A stretch of 54,370 nt of DNA from an uncultured Lysobacterales bacterium (GCA_937924405.1 CALDVW010000040.1:1-54370), one strand, 5' to 3'. Counted from the stretch's first letter, positions 35,015 to 44,938 are shown. The notes: generated by a model not told the origin, from the letters alone. Numbers and translations: made by a program.

Positions 35015-35624
35015 GCTTTGCCTCTCTGATAAATTCTCGCATCTGGTCCGCGTTCTTGCGGCCCGGGGCGTCTTCGACACCACTGGAAACATCCACCGCC
35101 CACGGTTTTACCTGCTCAACAGCCTGCCTGACGTTGGCAGCTGTCAGGCCTCCCGCCAGGATAACGGGAATCGGCAGTTCTGGAATCGCTGACCAGTCGA
35201 AGACCTGACCGGTTCCACCGACCCCTCCCGGCTGATGACTGTCGAGCAACAGGGCCGCCGCGTCACCATACTCATCCGCAACCCGCTGCACATCGAGACC
35301 TGACTGCATGCTTATCGCCTTGATATAGGGCAAACCGAATCGACGGCAAAACCCGCCGCTTTCCTGTCCGTGAAACTGGAGCAGGTTGAGCGGGACCTGG
35401 TCAAGTATGCTGGAAATCGTGTCGATACCCTGGTCCATGAACAAACCGACCCGCGAAACGAAGGCCGGTGCGTTTGCCACCAGATCGGTAGCCTGTTGCG
35501 GCTCCAGAACGCGTTTGCTGAGCTGCGCGAAAACAAAGCCCAGCGCGTCGGCCCCGGCCGCCACCGCAGCCTGTAAATCAACGCCGCGGGTTATGCCGCA
35601 AATTTTAACCCTGACCGTACTCAT
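35004..35624 (-). CDS. trpF: Phosphoribosylanthranilate isomerase
   Basis: A 206-residue TIM barrel of tryptophan synthesis. VKICGITR at residues 7-14 supplies the catalytic Cys, and the later phosphate-binding parts are [11 protein letters not shown] and [17 protein letters not shown]. It overlaps the truA end by 4 bp and the trpB start by 11 bp. The order truA-trpF-trpB-trpA-accD keeps trpBA between trpF and accD, unlike Pseudomonas, where they lie elsewhere. Confidence 0.97.
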   Translation of the reverse strand: MSTVRVKICGITRGVDLQAAVAAGADALGFVFAQLSKRVLEPQQATDLVANAPAFVSRVGLFMDQGIDTISSILDQVPLNLLQFHGQESGGFCRRFGLPYIKAISMQSGLDVQRVADEYGDAAALLLDSHQPGGVGGTGQVFDWSAIPELPIPVILAGGLTAANVRQAVEQVKPWAVDVSSGVEDAPGRKNADQMREFIREAKREY

Positions 35625-36412
35625 GACAGGTTCCAGCCGCGCGGGAATGGAGCAACCGTAACGGGTAACTCAAAATGATCCGGATAACGCGCAGCGACGA
35701 AATACAGGCCCTGCGGCGAAGCCGTGGGCGCTGCCTGAGACCGGTCCATTTTTTCAAGCACTGCCTTCATCCAATCCACCGGCTGTTCTCCACGTCCCAC
35801 GCACAGCAGGCTGCCCACAATGTTTCTGACCATGTGGTACAGAAAACCGTTCGCTGTTACATCCACCGAGATGACATCCCCGTTGCGCCGGACACCGATC
35901 TTCTGAATCTCGCGTATGGCGTGATTGGCCTGACAGGATTTCGCACGAAACGAGGTAAAATCATGCTCGCCCAGCAAAGCCTGGGCCGCCTGGTTCATCT
36001 TATCAGCGTCGAGGGGCGCACGACACCAGCTCATGCGGTTCGCTTCCAGCGCAGGCCGCATCCAGCGGTTCAGAATGAGGTAACGGTAACTGCGGGAAAA
36101 TGCATTGAATCTCGCGTGGAAGGAGTCGTCTACCTTCCGAATCCACAAAACAGTGACTCCACTGGGCAAATGGCTGTTCAGGCCGAGAATCCAGGATCGT
36201 TCCGAGCGGCTCGCGCCGGAATCGAAATGGGCCACCTGACACAATGCATGTACACCGGTATCCGTGCGTCCGCAGCAGGTAACACGCGCGCTGTGGTCAG
36301 CCACTTGCGACAGGGCCTTTTCGAGGCAGCCCTGCACGGTCGGATCCTGGCGCTGAATCTGCCAACCCAGGAATTTACTTCCGTCGTATTCGAGCCCGAT
36401 AGCGTAGCGCAG
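35621..36412 (-). CDS. truA: tRNA pseudouridine(38-40) synthase, apparent CTG start
   Basis: Modifies U38-U40 in tRNA anticodon stems. The catalytic Asp lies in GRTDTGVHA, and FRAKSCQA and GFLYHMVRNIVGSLL match TruA. The frame encodes the expected N-terminus RYAIGLEYDGSKFLGWQIQ, but no ATG, GTG or TTG occurs before GTG 36337, which would delete that essential strand. I place the start at CTG 36412: AGGA lies nine bases upstream and the product is 263 residues, the normal length. Another in-frame CTG is at 36430, overlapping the fimV stop. A sequencing error changing ATG to CTG is the main alternative. Confidence 0.85.
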   Translation of the reverse strand: MRYAIGLEYDGSKFLGWQIQRQDPTVQGCLEKALSQVADHSARVTCCGRTDTGVHALCQVAHFDSGASRSERSWILGLNSHLPSGVTVLWIRKVDDSFHARFNAFSRSYRYLILNRWMRPALEANRMSWCRAPLDADKMNQAAQALLGEHDFTSFRAKSCQANHAIREIQKIGVRRNGDVISVDVTANGFLYHMVRNIVGSLLCVGRGEQPVDWMKAVLEKMDRSQAAPTASPQGLYFVAARYPDHFELPVTVAPFPRGWNLS

Positions 36413-36426
36413 AGAGAATCTTCCTG

Positions 36427-38229
36427 TCAGGACGCCAGCAGTTCGAGCATTTTAGTTGCCTCGGCCTGCTGCTCCTCACTGCCATTTGCGACCACTTCTT
36501 CGAGAATCACGCGCGCTGCTTCCTTGTCGCCCATTGAAATATAAGCGCGGGCGAGGTCGAGTTGTATCTCCGGATCCGAGCTCTCTTCGTCCAGCAGTTC
36601 AGCATCGTCTTCAGACGAGTCAACGGGTTTGGCCTGCGGCTCGTCCACTTCAGCTGGCTCTTCCGTCGATTCCTCGTCTTCCGGCTTGGTCACTGGGTCC
36701 GGTTCGTCGAGTACGCGCAGCACTTCCTCGGCTTCGTCCTTTATCTCACGCAGCTGCTCCTGCCCGCTTTCCATGCCCGAATCAGATTCATCTCCGCCAC
36801 CTCTGCGGCTGATCAGCCAGCCAATGAAAACAGCCGCCAGCACCAGCAGTCCAACAAGCCATAAACTCAGACGGCTATACCAGGGCTTGCCTTCGGTTCT
36901 GCTTCGCGCTGCCTCTGCAGTCGGTTGAGATTCTGCCGCTTGAGCCTGGCGCTCTGCACGAAGCCGCTCTTCCATATTGGCCAACTCAGCATCTTCGATA
37001 CGGCCTGCCTTGGCCGACTCCAGTTCGGTCTCGAGCTCTTTGATCCGCTCTTCCAGGTAGGCGTTTTGCTGTTGCTGATTAATCAGTTCTTCTTCCGATC
37101 GCGCCAGGTTTTCGCGCAGGGCCGAGGTCGAGTCCGCTATCTCCGCAGTGCCTTCATCCGATTCCTCCAGGCCATAAGTACTGTCAAGGTCGCTTTCGGC
37201 GGACGGCGGAACCAATTCAAGTTGATCCGTGGGTTCCAGCGGCTGCTCGGCGGAAGCGGAAGAAAGATCCGGTGTTTCTGCTTCCAGGGCTTCGTCCGGG
37301 GCATCCACTTCCATGCTGGGCGTTTCACTATCCGAAGGCGAGAACGCCACGCTTTCCTCGGCCAGCAACGGCGTCGAGGGACTGGCCATTTCGGCTGCCG
37401 CCGTCGACTTGCGCCCTTCGAATTCGTCGGTTTGTGAAGTGACTTCAGTGTTGGCAACGGCCGTAGAAATCGTATCGACATCTGCGGCTTCCGGCATCCG
37501 CAAAATGGCGCCGCGCTTCAGCAGGTTGATGTTGTTGTTCATGAACGCGCTGGGGTTTTCCCGCTGTATCGCGATCATCACTTTATTGATATTCATACCC
37601 GACCCGCGCGACCAGTTGGAGGCGATCTTCCACAGGGTCTCACCACTTTTCACCGGCCCGTACTCGCCAGGGGCGGGAGTTTGGCCTGAAGCGGCCGGGC
37701 TGGGTGGTTGGGCTGGAGCCGGAGGCGGTTCCTCAGCCAGGGTTTCAGACGGCTCGCGAGCAGGCTCGGAAACGACTGGCGGCGCCTTGCGTTCGTCAAT
37801 CCGCGGCGGCGGCGCCTGCTCCGAAAAGGCTGGCGGGTCGAGGAATATCATGTATTCGCGCAACAAACGGCCGCTGGACCAGTTGACTTCCACGATCAGG
37901 CGAACTACGGGATCACCGATCGGCAAATTGCTGCTTGCGACGATATGGGCATCGCCTTCAATGTCTTCGACGGTAAACCCAATCGGCACCGGCACCATTT
38001 CACGGTTGGCGCCGATCAGTTCGTAATCATCAGCTGAGGCCAGTTTCGCGGTCACGGAGGCCAGGTCGTCGGATTCCCGGCTGATCAGGTCGATTCTGAC
38101 CTGTAACGGCTGATTGAGATAAGACTCGACCGTGGCTTCGCCCAGGCCAAGAGACCAGGCAATCGGGCTAAAAGTCAATGATACAGCCACCAGGATGGCA
38201 GCCGCGCTAATGCGATTAATGGTAGTCAT
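36427..38229 (-). CDS. fimV: FimV/HubP-family polar organiser with LysM domain
   Basis: A 600-residue protein. A signal peptide ends near SPIAWS, then comes a FimV N-domain (LGLGEATVESYLNQPLQVRI) and a LysM peptidoglycan-binding segment (YGPVKSGETLWKIASNWSRG). An acidic Ser/Pro/Glu linker and coiled coil follow (LINQQQQNAYLEERIKELE). One membrane helix (LWLVGLLVLAAVFIGWLI) leads to a cytoplasmic acidic domain ending in a TPR-like helix pair. FimV/HubP organise cell poles, type IV pili and chemotaxis. At 600 residues it is shorter than Pseudomonas FimV. I chose the ATG at 38229, preceded by GGAGGGAC. It lies between asd and truA, a conserved order. Confidence 0.9.
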   Translation of the reverse strand: MTTINRISAAAILVAVSLTFSPIAWSLGLGEATVESYLNQPLQVRIDLISRESDDLASVTAKLASADDYELIGANREMVPVPIGFTVEDIEGDAHIVASSNLPIGDPVVRLIVEVNWSSGRLLREYMIFLDPPAFSEQAPPPRIDERKAPPVVSEPAREPSETLAEEPPPAPAQPPSPAASGQTPAPGEYGPVKSGETLWKIASNWSRGSGMNINKVMIAIQRENPSAFMNNNINLLKRGAILRMPEAADVDTISTAVANTEVTSQTDEFEGRKSTAAAEMASPSTPLLAEESVAFSPSDSETPSMEVDAPDEALEAETPDLSSASAEQPLEPTDQLELVPPSAESDLDSTYGLEESDEGTAEIADSTSALRENLARSEEELINQQQQNAYLEERIKELETELESAKAGRIEDAELANMEERLRAERQAQAAESQPTAEAARSRTEGKPWYSRLSLWLVGLLVLAAVFIGWLISRRGGGDESDSGMESGQEQLREIKDEAEEVLRVLDEPDPVTKPEDEESTEEPAEVDEPQAKPVDSSEDDAELLDEESSDPEIQLDLARAYISMGDKEAARVILEEVVANGSEEQQAEATKMLELLAS

Positions 38230-38283
38230 GAGTCCCTCCGTCATTCCCTGACGCTTAGAAGAACAGGATCGATTTTCCAACTT

Positions 38284-39339
38284 CTAGGCAGAGTTTACTT
38301 TTGCTTGATCGCTGTTTCCACCGGAATTTTGGTTTTGTTCAATCCAATTCATGATCTGAACGGCGTTCAATGCCGCGCCTTTCCGGATATTATCCGCAAC
38401 AACCCACATACTGATACCCCTCGGGTGACTCAAGTCACGGCGCAAACGGCCAACATAAACCGGGTCTTTCCCGGCCGCGTGGGTGACCGCGGTCGGGTGA
38501 ATCATATCAGCACCTTCAATCACCTCCACACCAGGCGCCCCTTCCAACAATTCCCGCACTCGCTCCATGCCGATCTCATCCCGGGTTTCGAAATGAACTG
38601 CTTCTGAATGGCCGTAAAATACGGGTACACGCACGGCGGTGGCGTTCACCAATATATCGGGATCATTGAAAATCTTCTGGGTTTCCCAGACCATTTTCAT
38701 TTCTTCCTTCGAATAACCATTTTCCAGCATGACATCGATTTGCGGCAGCACATTGAAGGCAATCGGCTGGGCAAACTTCTTCAATTCCGGTTCTTTGAAA
38801 CTCAGCCGGGCCGCTGTTTGCCTGGCCAGTTCCTCCAGACCCTGGCGGCCCGCTCCGGAAACAGACTGGTAGGTGGCAACGTTGATGCGTGCAATTCCGG
38901 CCTCCCTGTGAATCGGGGCCAGGGCCACGACCATCTGAATGGTCGAGCAATTCGGATTGGCAATAATGGCTCCGGAACAGATTCCCTCGAGCACGTGTGA
39001 ATTCACTTCCGGCACCACCAGCGGAATCTCGTTGTCATAGCGGAACGCAGATGTATTATCAATCACAATGGCGCCCGCTGCCGCTGCCCTGGGTGCATAT
39101 TCCTCGCTGACTGAACCACCGGCCGAGAACAGCGCGTAATCGATGGTTGAAAAATCGAAAGTAGCCAGGTCTTCAATTTCCAGTTGGGCATTACCGAATT
39201 CGACGTCCTGCCCGGCTGAACGCTCGCTGGCTACCGCGGTCACGTTATCCACCCGGTGCCCCAACTCGGCCAGAATGGAAAGCATGACTTCACCGACGGC
39301 CCCACTGGCTCCTACAACTGCTATCTGCGGTCTATTCAT
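38284..39339 (-). CDS. asd: Aspartate-semialdehyde dehydrogenase (Usg-type)
   Basis: A 351-residue enzyme converting aspartyl phosphate to aspartate semialdehyde for Lys/DAP, Met and Thr. It has the NADP-binding start QIAVVGASGAVGEVMLSIL, catalytic Cys in IIANPNCSTIQ, and the SGAGRQGLEEL segment. It lies downstream of aroC and 54 bp upstream of fimV. In Pseudomonas, asd/usg also stand beside fimV. The upstream spacer is strikingly AT-rich and is annotated separately. Confidence 0.95.
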   Translation of the reverse strand: MNRPQIAVVGASGAVGEVMLSILAELGHRVDNVTAVASERSAGQDVEFGNAQLEIEDLATFDFSTIDYALFSAGGSVSEEYAPRAAAAGAIVIDNTSAFRYDNEIPLVVPEVNSHVLEGICSGAIIANPNCSTIQMVVALAPIHREAGIARINVATYQSVSGAGRQGLEELARQTAARLSFKEPELKKFAQPIAFNVLPQIDVMLENGYSKEEMKMVWETQKIFNDPDILVNATAVRVPVFYGHSEAVHFETRDEIGMERVRELLEGAPGVEVIEGADMIHPTAVTHAAGKDPVYVGRLRRDLSHPRGISMWVVADNIRKGAALNAVQIMNWIEQNQNSGGNSDQAKVNSA

Positions 39340-39386
39340 AATGTATTTTATAAATAATAGTATATATCTTACTGTTATAGTAAATA
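39340..39386 (-). promoter_or_regulatory. AT-rich asd upstream region with small palindrome
   Basis: This 47-bp spacer is far more AT-rich than its neighbours. It holds TTACT-GTTAT-AGTAA (39369-39383), a 5-bp inverted repeat, and several TATA-like -10 candidates on the minus strand. It probably holds the asd promoter; the exact elements cannot be fixed by eye. Confidence 0.4.
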
Positions 39387-40448
39387 TTATCCGATCTGAG
39401 CGCGATGCAACATTGCGTGATCCATCAGCACCAGGGCCATCATGGCTTCAACAATCGGAGTTGCACGGATGCCCACACAGGGATCATGGCGTCCCTTGGT
39501 CACGATCTCAACTTCTTTACCGTCCATATCGAGACCCCGGCATGGGATTCTCAGGCTGGATGTCGGTTTGAAAGCGGTGCTGACCACTACGTCCTGACCG
39601 CTTGAAATGCCGCCAAGAATACCCCCGGCGTTGTTCCCCAGGAACCCATCCGCCGTCATTTCGTCCCGGTGCTCTGTGCCCATCTGGGAAACGCTTTCAA
39701 ATCCCGCCCCGATTTCTACACCCTTGGCTGCATTGATGCTCATCATGGCACTGGCCAGATCAGCATCCAGCTTGCCGTAGACAGGAGCGCCCAACCCGGC
39801 CGGCACATTGCGCGCAATGACATTGACCCGTGCGCCAACGGAATCACCGGATTTTCTCAATTTATCCATGTACGTTTCGAGCTCAGGCACGCATTTGGGG
39901 TCGGGGCAGAAAAACGGATTGTGTTCGATGGACTCCCAGTCCATCATCGCGTCTGTCCGGATCGGGCCCAACTGGGCAAGCCAGCCCTGGATCTCCACCG
40001 AGTGGTTGATCCTGAGCCATTTTCTCGCCACTGCACCCGCCGCAACCCGCATCGTGGTTTCCCGGGCTGATGAGCGCCCTCCTCCGCGATAGTCACGAAA
40101 GCCGTATTTCTTCCAATAGGTATAGTCCGCGTGACCCGGTCGGAACTGTCGCTTGATGTTCTCGTAGTCTTTCGATTTGGCGTCGGTATTTTCGATCAGC
40201 ATGGCAAGTGATGTTCCGGTGGTCTTGCCCTCAAATACGCCCGAAACGATCTGCACATCGTCTTTTTCACGGCGCTGGGAAGTGTGTCGGCTTTTGCCGC
40301 TAGCGCGCCTTGCCAACTCCGTACGTATCTCTTCGGGAGAGATTTCAAGGCCCGGGGGACAACCGTCGATCACGCAACCGATAGCCGGCCCGTGGCTTTC
40401 ACCAAAGGTGGTAACCCTCAGCACATGTCCAAAACTGTTATATGACAT
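39387..40448 (-). CDS. aroC: Chorismate synthase
   Basis: Last enzyme of the shikimate trunk, converting EPSP to chorismate with reduced FMN. The 353-residue protein starts [20 protein letters not shown] with the conserved [23 protein letters not shown]-type ([13 protein letters not shown]) and [11 protein letters not shown] signatures follow. The start overlaps the prmB end by 11 bp, a common gammaproteobacterial pairing. Confidence 0.97.
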   Translation of the reverse strand: MSYNSFGHVLRVTTFGESHGPAIGCVIDGCPPGLEISPEEIRTELARRASGKSRHTSQRREKDDVQIVSGVFEGKTTGTSLAMLIENTDAKSKDYENIKRQFRPGHADYTYWKKYGFRDYRGGGRSSARETTMRVAAGAVARKWLRINHSVEIQGWLAQLGPIRTDAMMDWESIEHNPFFCPDPKCVPELETYMDKLRKSGDSVGARVNVIARNVPAGLGAPVYGKLDADLASAMMSINAAKGVEIGAGFESVSQMGTEHRDEMTADGFLGNNAGGILGGISSGQDVVVSTAFKPTSSLRIPCRGLDMDGKEVEIVTKGRHDPCVGIRATPIVEAMMALVLMDHAMLHRAQIG

Positions 40449-41352
40449 TCCGTCTTACTCCGACTATATCTGTCAGTTCCGATCCCGCAGCCTGCAATTG
40501 CTCCCTGTTAAGCACGAACACGCCGGATCCACCCTGTTCGAATTCCAGCCACAGAAATGGAACGCCGGGCAACGCGGCAACAAGGGCCTCGTTGCTTTCA
40601 CCTACTTCACAGATCAGGATGCCATCCTCTCCCAGAAAGGCCGGCGCGTCCACCAGGATTGACAATACCGCTTCCAGGCCATCCAATCCTGAAACCAGGC
40701 CCAGTCCCGGCTCCGCGCGGTATTCTGCCGGTAATTCCGCGAGTGAACCAAGCGGCACATAGGGCGGGTTGGCCACGATCAGGTCGTATTTTTGGCTGTC
40801 AATGGACCGAAACAGGTCAGACTGGAGCAGCGTAACGCGTTCACCGAGGCCGTGCCGTTTTACATTCTGGGCTGCGACGTCCAGGGCTTTGGCGCTGACA
40901 TCAACTGCGTCAACGTGTGCGCGTGGCAACTGCAACGCCGATGCAATGGCAATACAGCCGCTGCCGGTGCACATATCCAGCATGCGATTTACGCGGTCAG
41001 GGTTAACCCACGGCCGGTAACCGTCAAGGATCAGCTCGGCGATCGGCGACCGGGGCACCAGCACATCCGGATTCACCGAAAATTCGAGTCCGGCAAACCA
41101 GGCGGTCCCGAGCAGGTAGGCCAGTGGTTGCCTGCTTTTACGACGGGCACTGGTCAGGCGCTCAATTTCCGTTTCTGCGCCACTGTCCACTTCCTTGCCC
41201 CAGTTACTGAAACTGCCGTCCAGTGGCGCACCCACCGCATGCAGCACAAGCCAGGCGGCCTCGTCACGGGCATTATCGGTGCCGTGCCCGAAAAACAGGG
41301 AGGCGTCATCCAGTTGCCGGGCAACCTGTTCAATCCATTCGGCGATATTCAT
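40438..41352 (-). CDS. prmB: Ribosomal protein L3 glutamine methyltransferase
   Basis: A 304-residue SAM-dependent enzyme that N5-methylates a glutamine of uL3. The SAM site is [14 protein letters not shown] (128 onward) and the catalytic N195-PPY-198 motif follows. [16 protein letters not shown] downstream distinguishes PrmB from the release-factor enzyme PrmC. The ATG at 41352 is used; the open frame to 41556 only shadows the divergent SCO1-like gene. Only 22 bp separate the two divergent start codons. Confidence 0.93.
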   Translation of the reverse strand: MNIAEWIEQVARQLDDASLFFGHGTDNARDEAAWLVLHAVGAPLDGSFSNWGKEVDSGAETEIERLTSARRKSRQPLAYLLGTAWFAGLEFSVNPDVLVPRSPIAELILDGYRPWVNPDRVNRMLDMCTGSGCIAIASALQLPRAHVDAVDVSAKALDVAAQNVKRHGLGERVTLLQSDLFRSIDSQKYDLIVANPPYVPLGSLAELPAEYRAEPGLGLVSGLDGLEAVLSILVDAPAFLGEDGILICEVGESNEALVAALPGVPFLWLEFEQGGSGVFVLNREQLQAAGSELTDIVGVRRNVI

Positions 41353-41374
41353 GCTGTCGAAGTATAATGGCACC

Positions 41375-42025
41375 GTGTCTGAAAAGAATTCGAAAAATAG
41401 CAGTTTCAGCCTGATCGTGATGGTATTGCTGGTGGCATTGGTCAGCGCCATTGGGGGATTTTCATTTTGGAACCTTACCCAAATCCGCCAACAGCAAGCC
41501 AACGCCGCATTGATCGTTTTACCCGAACCCAGGGCAATCGCCGATTTTGCGCTCATTGATCAAAATGAACAGCCCTTCTCGCTGGAACATCTGCGCGGCA
41601 AATGGTCACTTCTATTCTTTGGTTTCACACACTGTCCCGATATCTGCCCCAGCACGCTTTTTGATCTGCAGACGATCCACAACAGATTGGAGCAGGACCT
41701 GGGCAGCGACGCGGAATCCCACCAGGTCTTATTCATTTCTGTAGACCCGGAGCGGGACACGCCGGAGAAACTGAAACAGTACGTGCAATATTTCCATGCC
41801 GACTTTATTGCAGTGACAGGCCCGGATAAACAATTGGCCCCGTTGACACGGCAACTGGGTATCGCCTACCGGGTAGAAGCGCATGAGAAAGGCAACCCCA
41901 ATTATGGGGTTGACCATTCGGCCAGCATCCTTGTCATCAACCCCGAGGGGCTGCTGTACGGTGTTTTTCCCGCCCCGCACGATGCGGAAAAGCTGGCCAC
42001 CGACCTGGCTGGCATCCTGGATTGA
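41375..42025 (+). CDS. SCO1/SenC-family copper chaperone-like protein
   Basis: A 216-residue membrane-tethered thioredoxin-fold protein. One N-terminal helix (about 12-33) precedes the Cu-binding C87-xxx-C91 (THCPDICP) and His181 (NYGVDHSAS). SCO proteins insert copper into the CuA site of cytochrome oxidase or act as thiol reductases. The GTG at 41375 is chosen because the hydrophobic anchor follows immediately; an ATG at 41351 would overlap the prmB start. It lies 13 bp upstream of psd, so the two are probably cotranscribed. Confidence 0.9.
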   Translation: MSEKNSKNSSFSLIVMVLLVALVSAIGGFSFWNLTQIRQQQANAALIVLPEPRAIADFALIDQNEQPFSLEHLRGKWSLLFFGFTHCPDICPSTLFDLQTIHNRLEQDLGSDAESHQVLFISVDPERDTPEKLKQYVQYFHADFIAVTGPDKQLAPLTRQLGIAYRVEAHEKGNPNYGVDHSASILVINPEGLLYGVFPAPHDAEKLATDLAGILD

Positions 42026-42038
42026 GGAACGTCAAGCC

Positions 42039-42893
42039 ATGGGAATCATCGAAAAGCTGCTTTCAGGGATCCAGTACCTGCTGCCCCAGCACCTGCTGTC
42101 CCGCCTGGTGTATGCGTTCATGCGCATCAGGCTGGCGCCGGTAAAGAATACCCAGATTGTGCTCATCGGCAGCATGGCAGGTGTTGACTGGAGCGAAGCG
42201 AAGAAAGAAAACATTTCGGATTTTGTCACCTTCAACGACTTTTTCACACGGGAACTGGTCGATGGTGCACGCCCCATCGATGCAGACCCGCAATCGCTGG
42301 TCAGTCCCAGCGATGGCCGGATCAGCCAATGTGGGCGGGTGACCAATGACCGCATCCTGCAGGCCAAGGGCCGTCACTATTCGGTCAGATCGCTGCTCGC
42401 GAACGACCCCGCTTCGGCCGAATTCATCAACGGCTTCTTTCACACGATCTACCTTTCACCGCGCGATTACCACCGCGTTCACATGCCATTCGAAGGAACG
42501 CTCCAGCGCATGATCCACATACCTGGCCGCCTGTTCAGCGTTGCACCCTATACGGTACGGCAGGTTCCAAACCTGTTCGCCCGTAATGAACGGGTCGTCA
42601 GTATTTTCGATACCAGCCACGGGCCGATGGCCGTGGTCCTGGTGGGCGCCATGCTGGTTTCCAGCATGGAAACAGTCTGGTCCGGCGTAGTCACGCCACC
42701 GCGCGGGCGCAAAGTCACCCGCGGCGACTGGTCGCGCCGCAACATTCACCTGAAAAAGGGCGAGGAAATGGGCCGCTTCAACATGGGCTCAACCGTCATC
42801 ATGCTGCTGCCGCCCGGCGCGGTTTCCACATTCGATCACTACGAGAGCGGCGACAGCGTGGTGATGGGGCAGAAACTCGGCCGCCTGTGCTAA
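42039..42893 (+). CDS. psd: Phosphatidylserine decarboxylase proenzyme
   Basis: A 284-residue membrane-associated proenzyme making phosphatidylethanolamine. The self-cleavage site is the GST within GRFNMGSTVIML near the C-terminus; the Ser becomes the pyruvoyl group. Here the residue before GST is Met instead of the common Leu. SPSDGR and YLSPRDYHRVHMP (charge-relay His) are conserved. The ATG at 42039 follows the SCO1-like stop by 13 bp; an open extension to 41883 only shadows that gene. Confidence 0.95.
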   Translation: MGIIEKLLSGIQYLLPQHLLSRLVYAFMRIRLAPVKNTQIVLIGSMAGVDWSEAKKENISDFVTFNDFFTRELVDGARPIDADPQSLVSPSDGRISQCGRVTNDRILQAKGRHYSVRSLLANDPASAEFINGFFHTIYLSPRDYHRVHMPFEGTLQRMIHIPGRLFSVAPYTVRQVPNLFARNERVVSIFDTSHGPMAVVLVGAMLVSSMETVWSGVVTPPRGRKVTRGDWSRRNIHLKKGEEMGRFNMGSTVIMLLPPGAVSTFDHYESGDSVVMGQKLGRLC

Positions 42894-42915
42894 TCCTATC
42901 GGCCTTTTTAGATCC

Positions 42916-44892
42916 CTACCAACCGCACTTGCGATCGGCGTTTTGCTCATCCAGCCATGCCTGCAGCGGCGCAAAGTAATCCAGGATCGCCGTCGCGTCC
43001 ATTTCCGGTGAACCGGTCATCGCTTCCAGGGCATCCGGCCAGGGCTTGCTTCTGCCCATTTCCAGCATGGCGTTGAGTGCTGAACCGGCCTGCTTGCTTC
43101 CGTAAATCGAACAACGGTGAACCGGGCCCTCGTTGCCTGCGATTTCGCACAACGCACGATGGAACTGGAATTGCAGAATGTGTGCCAGGAAATATCGTGT
43201 GTAGGGTACGTTGCCGGGAACATGGTACTTGGCGCCCGGGTCGAAAGCGTCCGCTGGCCGCTGGTTGGGTGCCGCCACTCCCTGGTACTGTTCGCGCAGT
43301 TGCCACCACAGGTCGTTGTAACCGTCGGGACCGACCTCTCCGGCAAAAACCTGCCAGCGCCACTGGTCGACCATCAGGCCGAATGGAAGGAAGGCCACCT
43401 TCTCGAGCGCCTGTTTCATCAGCAGTCCCAGGTCACCCGAAGCGTCGGGCACATTGTCCAGCAGGCCGATTTGCGCCAGATATTCCGGCGTGATCGACAA
43501 CGAGAGCGTATCGCCCACCGCCTCGTGGAAGCCATCGTTCGCACTGGTGCGGTAGAGATAACTTTTACCCTTGTAAGCCCTCTGGTAATAGTTATGGCCC
43601 AGTTCGTGGTGAATGGTCTTGAAATCTTCTTCATTAACGTCAATACACATCTTGATCCGCAGGTCATCCTTTTCGTCTATATCCCAGGCCGATGGATGGC
43701 AAACCACATCCCGGTCAGCCGGCTTCACAAAAAGAGACCGCTGCCAGAAAGTATCGGGTAATTCCTCGAACCCCAGCGAACTGAAAAATGCCTCACCCGT
43801 TTTGACCATGCGGATCGGATCGAAACCTCCATCCTTCAGAATGGTGGTCAGGTCATAGCCGGCTGCCGTTTGAGGTGGCGCCACGATGTCAAAGACGTTT
43901 TCCCAGGTTTGCGCCCACATATTACCCAGCAGGTGAGCTGGGATCGGCCCATTGGCGGGCACAACGTCACTGCCATACACTTCACCCAGCCTGGCGCGGA
44001 CGTGGCAGTGGAGCGCCTGGTAAAGCGGGCCTACCTGATTCCATAGCTGGTCGAGTTCGCCCGGAAATTCGGCCGGGTCCATGTCGTAAGCTGACCGCCA
44101 CATCGTTCCCAGATCGTTAAAACCCAGTTCTGACGCCCCTTCATTTGCGAGTTCGACCTGCCTCGCGTACAGCGCTTTCATCGGTATGGATACCGTCCGC
44201 CAGCCGTTCCACGCTTCGAGTAATTCATCCGGATCACGTGAGCTGGTGAAGATATCCTCGAGTTCGCCCAGCGCCAGGCAGGAACCGTCTTCGTAGCAAA
44301 AGGTGCCTCGGCCGTATAGTGCACGCAGCCTGGCGCCGATCTCCGACTGTTCAGCTGTCTTTACCGCATCCAGGGGGGCGGGAACATCAATACTGCTCCT
44401 GAGCAGGTTCAGCTTTCGGCTGGTGTCGTAATCCAGGCCGGTGACAGCGTTGTAGCGAACCGCGTCACTGGCGGCTTTGACCTGGGCCGCGGTCAACTGC
44501 TCGGTTGCCCTGGCAGACAATATCTCCGTGTCTTCGGTAATGAAGTTCCTGAGCACCCAGCTCATCCGCTCATTGTGCTGGGCAAGCTCCTCCAGGGATT
44601 GTTCTGACTCGGCCACAAAAGCGACAGCTTCGGAGGCTGTTGGTCCACCTGTCTTTGCAGCAACTTCGGGGGCCGCCGATTGTGCAGAGGGTTCGCAAGC
44701 CGCAAGCAACGCCACGCAGCAAGCCGTCAGAATGATTAAGGAGTCTCGCTTCCCTGCTCCCGCCTGCGGCGGAAGGCGGCTGCGCTCGACGGCATCCCAT
44801 AGGCGCACGACCCCTCTGGTACCGCTCGCGTTGCTCGACTTACCCAACCGGTGTCGGCGGGTCGCCTTCGGCTCCTTCGTCAATCTGGTCAT
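42916..44892 (-). CDS. M2-family (ACE-like) peptidyl-dipeptidase, probable lipoprotein
   Basis: A zinc metallopeptidase of up to 658 residues. The active site is H429-ELGH-433 with third ligand E457 (FHEAVGD), 24 residues on, as in angiotensin-converting enzyme. Later conserved parts include MVDQWRWQVFAGE and KYHVPGNVPYTRYFLAHILQFQFH. A lipobox-like LLAAC lies near residue 67, but it is preceded by an unusual 50-residue Arg-rich N-terminus (44760-44892), too long for a normal lipoprotein signal. The true start may be a later GTG/TTG, or an element may have inserted there. It probably degrades peptides at the cell envelope. Confidence 0.88.
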   Translation of the reverse strand: MTRLTKEPKATRRHRLGKSSNASGTRGVVRLWDAVERSRLPPQAGAGKRDSLIILTACCVALLAACEPSAQSAAPEVAAKTGGPTASEAVAFVAESEQSLEELAQHNERMSWVLRNFITEDTEILSARATEQLTAAQVKAASDAVRYNAVTGLDYDTSRKLNLLRSSIDVPAPLDAVKTAEQSEIGARLRALYGRGTFCYEDGSCLALGELEDIFTSSRDPDELLEAWNGWRTVSIPMKALYARQVELANEGASELGFNDLGTMWRSAYDMDPAEFPGELDQLWNQVGPLYQALHCHVRARLGEVYGSDVVPANGPIPAHLLGNMWAQTWENVFDIVAPPQTAAGYDLTTILKDGGFDPIRMVKTGEAFFSSLGFEELPDTFWQRSLFVKPADRDVVCHPSAWDIDEKDDLRIKMCIDVNEEDFKTIHHELGHNYYQRAYKGKSYLYRTSANDGFHEAVGDTLSLSITPEYLAQIGLLDNVPDASGDLGLLMKQALEKVAFLPFGLMVDQWRWQVFAGEVGPDGYNDLWWQLREQYQGVAAPNQRPADAFDPGAKYHVPGNVPYTRYFLAHILQFQFHRALCEIAGNEGPVHRCSIYGSKQAGSALNAMLEMGRSKPWPDALEAMTGSPEMDATAILDYFAPLQAWLDEQNADRKCGW

Positions 44893-44938
44893 AATGCTTC
44901 CCGGGTATTTAATGGATGGTGGGCGATATAATCAAGCC

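Noticed and set aside
36925-37437. 170-codon frame antisense to fimV
   Set aside because: It arises from the repetitive Glu/Ser-rich linker of FimV; the product looks artefactual.
44477-44938. N-terminal extension of the secreted orphan protein
   Set aside because: It overlaps the M2 peptidase coding region, and a clear Sec signal peptide starts at 44939.
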